Assembly (NCBI GenBank): GCA_902783005.1
Contig: CACZPI010000002.1
Coordinates: forward strand, 1-36,817
Reading direction: 5' to 3'
Source of the DNA: an uncultured Ruminococcus sp.
Lineage (GTDB): Bacteria; Bacillota; Clostridia; Oscillospirales; Ruminococcaceae
Length of the DNA stretch: 36,817 bases
Part shown: piece by piece, positions 32,670 through 36,817 of the stretch
Numbering within the stretch: the stretch's first letter is position 1
How the letters are laid out: each line of letters starts with the position of its first letter
Made by a program: the position numbers and the translations under genes
Notes under the pieces: generated by a model
What the model saw: only the letters and a program-made list of their open reading frames with translations
Databases searched by the model: none
What the model was told of the DNA's origin: nothing

Positions 32670-33161
32670 TTACCATTCTTCGTCCTCATTGATCCGGAAG
32701 CAGTAGCGTTTTCCGCTTTTGACCTGCACCCAGAGCAGCCGGTCACCGCGCTTTGCATTCCGGAAATCCGGGAATACCACGCATTCCATTTCGCCGTCCG
32801 CATCTGACAGGATGCAGGGCGGCTTTTCTGTGGCCGCGCCCTTGTCTCTGCAAGTGCTTTCTCCGCACATGTAGTTTCCCTTCTCAATGCAGTCAAGGTC
32901 ATTGCCGGGGCCGAGTGTACGCCCCCATCCGCGAATGATGAGAGCAACAGCGGCCAGAAGACACACGATCCAGAGCAGTCCCGTATCTCCGTCAGAGCCG
33001 CCGGTCATGCCGTGATCGCTCAGATGCGAGAAGTCCTGAATGCCGGGAACGGTCGTGAGCAATGCTGCAAATACCACGATGCCCAGGATCACTCTCCCGT
33101 TGTGACGCCGTTCCTTGATGTAATGTGTGAGCTGCCGTTTCTGCTTGTCTGTCAGTTCCAT
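32670..33161 (-). CDS. Small two-span membrane protein, unknown function
   Basis: I do not recognise this 163-residue protein. It starts at 33161 after AGGAGG. A basic N-terminus (KQKRQLTHYIKERRHNGR) precedes a span at about 24-40; a second span lies at about 62-78. The remaining 85 residues contain four Cys in a row of short motifs (LDCIEKGNYMCGESTCRDK, then PPCIL) and a beta-rich tail ending VQVKSGKRYCFRINEDEEW. Both termini are probably cytoplasmic. The Cys cluster may bind metal. The gene stands alone with a consensus promoter. Confidence 0.75.
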   Translation of the reverse strand: MELTDKQKRQLTHYIKERRHNGRVILGIVVFAALLTTVPGIQDFSHLSDHGMTGGSDGDTGLLWIVCLLAAVALIIRGWGRTLGPGNDLDCIEKGNYMCGESTCRDKGAATEKPPCILSDADGEMECVVFPDFRNAKRGDRLLWVQVKSGKRYCFRINEDEEW

Positions 33162-33197
33162 GACGGAATCCTCCTGCTGTATGTAATTGATATTTAC

Positions 33198-33226
33198 ATT
33201 ATAGCACAGACGTCAATAAATGTCAA
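33198..33226 (-). promoter_or_regulatory. Promoter of the small membrane protein gene
   Basis: On the minus strand TTGACA (33226-33221) and TATAAT (33203-33198) are 17 bp apart with TGC before the -10. Confidence 0.88.
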
Positions 33227-33232
33227 TAGGTA

Positions 33233-33256
33233 ATCCCGGCAGAAGTCTGCCGGGAT
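33233..33256 (-). terminator. Stem-loop after the PARG-like gene
   Basis: ATCCCGGCAGA (33233-33243) and TCTGCCGGGAT (33246-33256) form an 11-bp inverted repeat just after the stop codon on the minus strand. The following TACCTATTG is weakly U-rich and runs into the next promoter. Confidence 0.7.
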
Positions 33257-33261
33257 CTGGT

Positions 33262-34107
33262 TTATTTTTGCAGTACTCTTTCAAATGCGAAATAGTTCTC
33301 CGGATTCTCCTTCGGGGTGTACACTGCAAATTCGATATGCCGGAAATAGCCGCGGAATTCCTCTGTCAATTCCTTGTATACGGCAGCGACTACATCCGGA
33401 TTATTCCGGAATGCGCCGCAACCGAATGCACCGAGCACCAGGACTTCGTTGCATTGTGCTGCCGCTGCCTGTAAGATCCGGCGTCCGCGGGACAGGTGCA
33501 GCTCCCGGAGCGCTTCATCCGACATCCGGATGGCGCTGCCGGTTCCGGGATTCATGGGATTGACCGGCTTGCTGCGAAGATTCGGGGCTGCGCAGGTAAT
33601 CACCCCGACCTTGCACCAATCGGATTTCGGCATCAATTGCGGGACATCCTCATCTGTTTTGAAGATAATGACCTCCGGAGTATACAGCACGGTATCCGTA
33701 TAGCGGACATCATGCCTGTTCCTGTGAAATTCGTAATAATACCCCCGCAGATGGGAGGAATTGAGCGCCGGGTAAAGCGTAGAGCAGCGGCACAGGCATT
33801 CCTCCTGCGCACGGGCGCCGGACACAACACCCCCGCCGGGATTCGTGGCCGAAGCAAAGTTGTGTACTGCGATCCTTGCATCCGGATACTCTTTTCTCAG
33901 CCGCATTGCAGCGGCAAATGTCCTGTCATGTGAGAGTGTCACAGCTGTATCATATTCCGGATTGCAGGGAACCGGAATGGCGATCTGCTCCGGATAGAAG
34001 ACCGTCGCGCGTTTTGAGAGCAATGCCGCACGGCGCAGCGTTTCATCCGTTTCCAGCATTTCCTCCGTGTCACGGAATACACGGATCAAAGTTGCCTGGT
34101 CTGCCAT
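33262..34107 (-). CDS. Bacterial PARG-like macrodomain protein (TIGR02452 type)
   Basis: The start at 34107 has GGAGGTG 5 bases upstream, inside the end of pepF, and gives 281 residues. It matches microbial poly(ADP-ribose) glycohydrolase-type proteins: the PARG signature GGG-x7-QEE is exact (NPGGGVVSGARAQEE, GGG 91-93, QEE 101-103), with HNFASATNPGG before it and LGAFGCGAFRNNP in the macrodomain C-terminal half. Such enzymes remove ADP-ribose from proteins or nucleic acids. The catalytic Glu pair is present, so activity is likely. There is no ADP-ribosyltransferase in the window. It is the last gene of the def-pepF operon. Confidence 0.88.
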   Translation of the reverse strand: MADQATLIRVFRDTEEMLETDETLRRAALLSKRATVFYPEQIAIPVPCNPEYDTAVTLSHDRTFAAAMRLRKEYPDARIAVHNFASATNPGGGVVSGARAQEECLCRCSTLYPALNSSHLRGYYYEFHRNRHDVRYTDTVLYTPEVIIFKTDEDVPQLMPKSDWCKVGVITCAAPNLRSKPVNPMNPGTGSAIRMSDEALRELHLSRGRRILQAAAAQCNEVLVLGAFGCGAFRNNPDVVAAVYKELTEEFRGYFRHIEFAVYTPKENPENYFAFERVLQK

Positions 34108-34108
34108 A

Positions 34109-35902
34109 TCACACCTCCGCAAGCTTTTCAAATTCGTCGATCAGCCCGGCAAACATGGCGACAGCGCTGTCAAATACATCTGTCCGGGTCATATCCACGC
34201 CGGCCACCTTGAGCGATTCGATCGGATTCTTGGTGTGGCCGAGCTTCAGAAATGCAAAGTACGATTCGAGTGCGCCCGGCTCACCCGCACGGATGCGGCT
34301 GACGATATGGCTCGCAGCAGAAAGACCGACTGCATACTTGTATACATAGAAATTGTAATAGAAATGCGGCACCCGCATCCATTCACAGGCGATCTCCTTG
34401 TCAAGCACCACGGTATCTCCGAAATATTTCTCATTGAGCTTGTAGTACAGATCGCACAGCAGCTCTGCCGTGAGGATTTCGCCGGCCTCGGCGCGTGCAT
34501 GGGTCTGCTGCTCAAATTCCGCAAACATGATCTGCCGGTAGATCGTGGCCTTGTACAGGTCGAGGAGATTGCCGAGGATCGTGAGCTTTTCGGCCTTGTC
34601 GTCCGTATGCTCCAGACGGTAGAATGCCAGCAGCAGCTCATTGACGGTGGACGGCACCTCTGCAACGAAAATGCTGTAATCAGCATACTGCGGCAGATTG
34701 TTGTGTCTGGTAAACCAGCTGTGCATGGAGTGGCCGGATTCATGCGCCAGTGTCGAAACATCATCGTCGAGTCCCTGGAAATTCAGCAGGATATACGGCG
34801 CCGTGGAAGCGCATCCGCCGGAGAATGCCCCGCCGACCTTGCCGGCATTCGGGTAGATGTCCACCCAGCGGTCAGCATAGCCCTGACGCAGAATATCGAC
34901 ATATTCCTGACCAAAGACGGAAACGGCATTCAGCACCTCCTCAACGGCCTCCGGATAGGTGTACTTCCGGTCAACCGCCCCGGCATTCATCGGAACATAG
35001 GTGTCATACAGGTGCATTTCATCCAGCCCCAGAACCTTCTTTTTCAGGCGGTAATAGCGGAACAGGACATCCAGATGGCCGGAAACAGCATTGACCATAT
35101 TCTGGTAGATCTCCGGCGTCATGTGGTCGGGGAACAGCGCCTTCTCCAGCGCGGAGCCGTAATGCCGCACCTTGGCAGAAACCTTTTCTGCTTCGACCTG
35201 TCCGGCGTAGAGGGAGGCAAAGGTATTGGAAAACTGCCGGTAGCCTGCATAGAGCGTGGTGAATGCCGCCTTGCGCACTTCGCGGTCAGGAGAGCGCAGA
35301 TACATGGCGTAATTGGTATCGGTCAGCTCCACCTCATTGCCCTGTGCATCGCGGATGGTGCCGAATTTCATATCTGAGGAGGTGAATGTCTCATAGGTAT
35401 CCTCGGCCGTTCCTGTGACCTTCTGATAGGCAGCAAGCAGCTGTTCCTCCGCACCGGAAAGCGTATGCGGCTTGTAGCGGAAGGTATTGCGCAGCAGAAT
35501 GCCGTACTCCTCCTCCAGAGCCGGAAGCTCCCGGAAGAAGGCTGCAAGCTGTGCTTCCTCCAGTGTCAGGAGCAGCGTATCAAAGGGCGCGGCTGCCTCG
35601 CCGTAATCCGTCAGCAGATTTTGTGCGCGTCCCATGATCGTGCGTGCTTCATTATCTGACGTATCAGTGGAATACCGCAGATGCGCGTAGGTGTAGAGCC
35701 GTTCTGCCAGAAGTCCGGTGTCTGAAACCGTCCTGACGGCTGCATAAAGCGCCTGTGCAGACGCAGTCATCGCTGCAATGAGTCGGGGAAGCGTGCGGAT
35801 CTTTTCGGAGGCCTCCGCAAGCGCAGCCTCCCAGGCAGCGGTATTCTCATACACGGGAGTCAGATCCCAAGTGTCCTGTACAGCAATCTCATTTCTGTTC
35901 AT
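34109..35902 (-). CDS. pepF: Oligoendopeptidase F (M3B)
   Basis: The start at 35902 (after AAAGGAAG) gives 597 residues, standard for PepF. It has the opening TWDLTPVYENTAAWEAAL, the zinc motif HESGHSMHSWF (387-391 for HESGH), EVPSTVNELLL with the third ligand Glu, and the C-terminal helical region PHFYYNFYVYKYAVG. It is a cytoplasmic zinc enzyme that cuts peptides of about 7-17 residues. The gene lies 16 bases after the deformylase stop and 1 base before the PARG-like start, so the three are one transcript. Confidence 0.94.
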   Translation of the reverse strand: MNRNEIAVQDTWDLTPVYENTAAWEAALAEASEKIRTLPRLIAAMTASAQALYAAVRTVSDTGLLAERLYTYAHLRYSTDTSDNEARTIMGRAQNLLTDYGEAAAPFDTLLLTLEEAQLAAFFRELPALEEEYGILLRNTFRYKPHTLSGAEEQLLAAYQKVTGTAEDTYETFTSSDMKFGTIRDAQGNEVELTDTNYAMYLRSPDREVRKAAFTTLYAGYRQFSNTFASLYAGQVEAEKVSAKVRHYGSALEKALFPDHMTPEIYQNMVNAVSGHLDVLFRYYRLKKKVLGLDEMHLYDTYVPMNAGAVDRKYTYPEAVEEVLNAVSVFGQEYVDILRQGYADRWVDIYPNAGKVGGAFSGGCASTAPYILLNFQGLDDDVSTLAHESGHSMHSWFTRHNNLPQYADYSIFVAEVPSTVNELLLAFYRLEHTDDKAEKLTILGNLLDLYKATIYRQIMFAEFEQQTHARAEAGEILTAELLCDLYYKLNEKYFGDTVVLDKEIACEWMRVPHFYYNFYVYKYAVGLSAASHIVSRIRAGEPGALESYFAFLKLGHTKNPIESLKVAGVDMTRTDVFDSAVAMFAGLIDEFEKLAEV

Positions 35903-35918
35903 CGGTGATTCTTCCTTT

Positions 35919-36329
35919 CTATATGATGATCCCTTCCAGATGATCGCATTCATGCTGAATGATCTGCGCGGTAAAGCCGGAAAAGCTGCCCTTCCGCGGC
36001 TTGAAATCCGGATCGAGCCATGTGACCTCGATCCGGTCATAGCGCACGGTTTTCCGCACGCCTGTCAGTGAAAGGCAGCTTTCCTCCGTGCGGTAGGGAT
36101 CTGTTTTTTTGGTAATGCGCGGGTTGACCATGACAATGTCCATGATGTCCGAAGAAAAGATGATGATGCGCTTGTTCACGCCGATCATATTTGCAGCCAT
36201 CCCCACACAGTGTTCCCGGTTGGCACGCAGTGTATCCCGCAGGTCACGGATGACCTCGGCATCCTCTTTTGTGGCCGGGACAGATTTTTTGCGCAGCAGC
36301 CGGGTATCACGGCAGATTTCCCGAATCAT
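35919..36329 (-). CDS. def: Peptide deformylase, variant with altered first motif
   Basis: The start at 36329 follows GAAAGGAG and gives 136 residues, shorter than E. coli Def (169). The zinc site QHECDHLEG (HECDH 126-130) and the Cys box EESCLS (82-87) are present. Motif 1, normally GxGxAAxQ, reads CVGMAANMIG: the oxyanion-stabilising Gln is Met48. In EGCLS the Gly is Ser. Deformylases remove the formyl group from new proteins. I recall short clostridial Def-like proteins with a similar motif 1, so it may be a subfamily rather than a mutant; activity on normal nascent chains is uncertain. It heads the def-pepF-PARG operon. Confidence 0.85.
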   Translation of the reverse strand: MIREICRDTRLLRKKSVPATKEDAEVIRDLRDTLRANREHCVGMAANMIGVNKRIIIFSSDIMDIVMVNPRITKKTDPYRTEESCLSLTGVRKTVRYDRIEVTWLDPDFKPRKGSFSGFTAQIIQHECDHLEGIII

Positions 36330-36359
36330 CCTGATCGCTCCTTTCCAGTATACATTTTC

Positions 36360-36388
36360 ATGATACCATGTTTCCGGAAAAAAGTCAA
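36360..36388 (-). promoter_or_regulatory. Promoter of the def-pepF-PARG operon
   Basis: On the minus strand TTGACT (36388-36383) and TATCAT (36365-36360) are 17 bp apart with TGG before the -10. Confidence 0.85.
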
Positions 36389-36417
36389 GGCAGTGTGCAC
36401 CGTTAACAAATTGCCGC

Positions 36418-36446
36418 TTGCATCCTGCCCGGATTCGTGGTATACT
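36418..36446 (+). promoter_or_regulatory. Promoter of the HAD-type gene
   Basis: TTGCAT and TATACT are separated by 17 bp with TGG before the -10. It is divergent from the def promoter. Confidence 0.82.
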
Positions 36447-36487
36447 ATACATGAAGCCCATTCGTTTTGTACCAAAGGAGGTCACCT

Positions 36488-36817
36488 ATGCAGAAGCCGG
36501 AAATGATCCTGTTCGATTTCGGACACACCCTGATCGGGGAATTTGATTTCAACCCGCTGCGCGGCAACAGTGCTGTTTTTCCCTATCTCACGAAAAATCC
36601 CAATCACATCACCCCACAGCAGTTCAGCGACCGGATGCAGGCGACATTCAGCGAGCTGCGGCGCATTTCCGGAGGCCATCTGGAATTTCTGGAGGAAAAC
36701 ATGCTCCGGTATGTGCTCTCCTCGTTCGGCATGGAGCTGCGCATCCCGCTTGATGCGGCATCCGAGGTGATCTGGGACAATATCACGGACATGCAGCCCA
36801 TGCCCGGCGTCAAGGAA
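36488..36817 (+). CDS. HAD-superfamily hydrolase (5' part, cut by window end)
   Basis: The ATG at 36488 follows AAAGGAGG; 110 codons are visible before the window ends. The protein opens MILFDFGHTLI, HAD motif I with the nucleophile Asp, but the second Asp (DxD) is Gly, as in some DFGxT-type members. A helical cap region follows (about 30-95) and MPGVKE at the edge is the usual lead-in to motif II. HAD enzymes are mostly small-molecule phosphatases in the cytoplasm. The substrate is unknown. Confidence 0.75.
   Translation, partial: MQKPEMILFDFGHTLIGEFDFNPLRGNSAVFPYLTKNPNHITPQQFSDRMQATFSELRRISGGHLEFLEENMLRYVLSSFGMELRIPLDAASEVIWDNITDMQPMPGVKE

Noticed and set aside
31444..32676. 410-codon minus-strand frame opposite prs
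   Set aside because: Antisense shadow of a certain gene; its start lies in the prs terminator.
1..36817. Insertion sequences, CRISPR arrays or rRNA genes
   Set aside because: No transposase motifs, terminal repeats with target duplications, regular repeat-spacer arrays or rRNA signatures were seen on reading.

Overview
The window looks like a chromosome segment from a cellulosome-producing, Gram-positive gut bacterium of the Ruminococcus type (Oscillospiraceae). The evidence is two secreted proteins with type I dockerins and long Thr-rich linkers, a type III glutamine synthetase, a T-box leader on leuA, and Firmicutes-style strong Shine-Dalgarno sequences and promoters. The genus is inferred from gene content only. 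The core is visibly GC-rich; the first ~1.86 kb is visibly AT-richer.

Layout. (1) 1-1.88 kb: one end of an integrated element, with an excisionase-like gene and a tyrosine integrase broken by a single frameshift; its 3' end runs into the 3' end of a tRNA-Leu(CAA) gene, the probable attachment site. (2) 2.0-4.4 kb: polar amino-acid ABC importer, with binding protein and permease fused in one chain, plus ATPase. (3) 4.45-15.6 kb: an extracellular/signalling block. It holds a modular pectate lyase with a C-terminal dockerin, a membrane HD-GYP protein, a membrane-anchored clostripain-family protease, an ECF sigma factor translationally coupled to a single-span protein with a ~230-residue Thr-rich outer stalk, and an M6-like metalloprotease with an N-terminal dockerin. 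(4) 15.6-18.2 kb: SIMPL protein, ArsB/NhaD-type permease and TatD in one operon. (5) 18.2-20.4 kb: SdpI/SdpR-like pair with visible operators, divergent from an alpha/beta hydrolase. (6) 20.4-25.9 kb: GT2 glycosyltransferase, glutamine synthetase III, and T-box-controlled leuA. (7) 25.9-32.6 kb: GH2-type glycosidase coupled to a tail-anchored unknown, lysA, pyrophosphatase, PRPP synthetase. (8) 32.6-36.8 kb: small membrane protein, then a leftward operon of peptide deformylase variant, oligoendopeptidase F and a bacterial PARG-like protein; a HAD-type hydrolase runs off the right edge.

How they fit: the pectate lyase and M6 protease are built to dock onto a cohesin scaffold. The sigma/stalk pair between the two proteases is the best candidate for an undescribed surface-sensing system, since the stalk has the same composition as the dockerin linkers but no recognisable head or standard anti-sigma zinc motif. 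Nitrogen and amino-acid supply genes (glutamine-type importer, glnN, leuA, lysA) are scattered through the rest.

A recurring regulatory feature is that all 17 housekeeping-type promoters I could place have exactly 17 bp between the -35 and -10 boxes, and 15 carry a TG one base upstream of the -10. All product names rest on reading motifs by eye; no database search was run.
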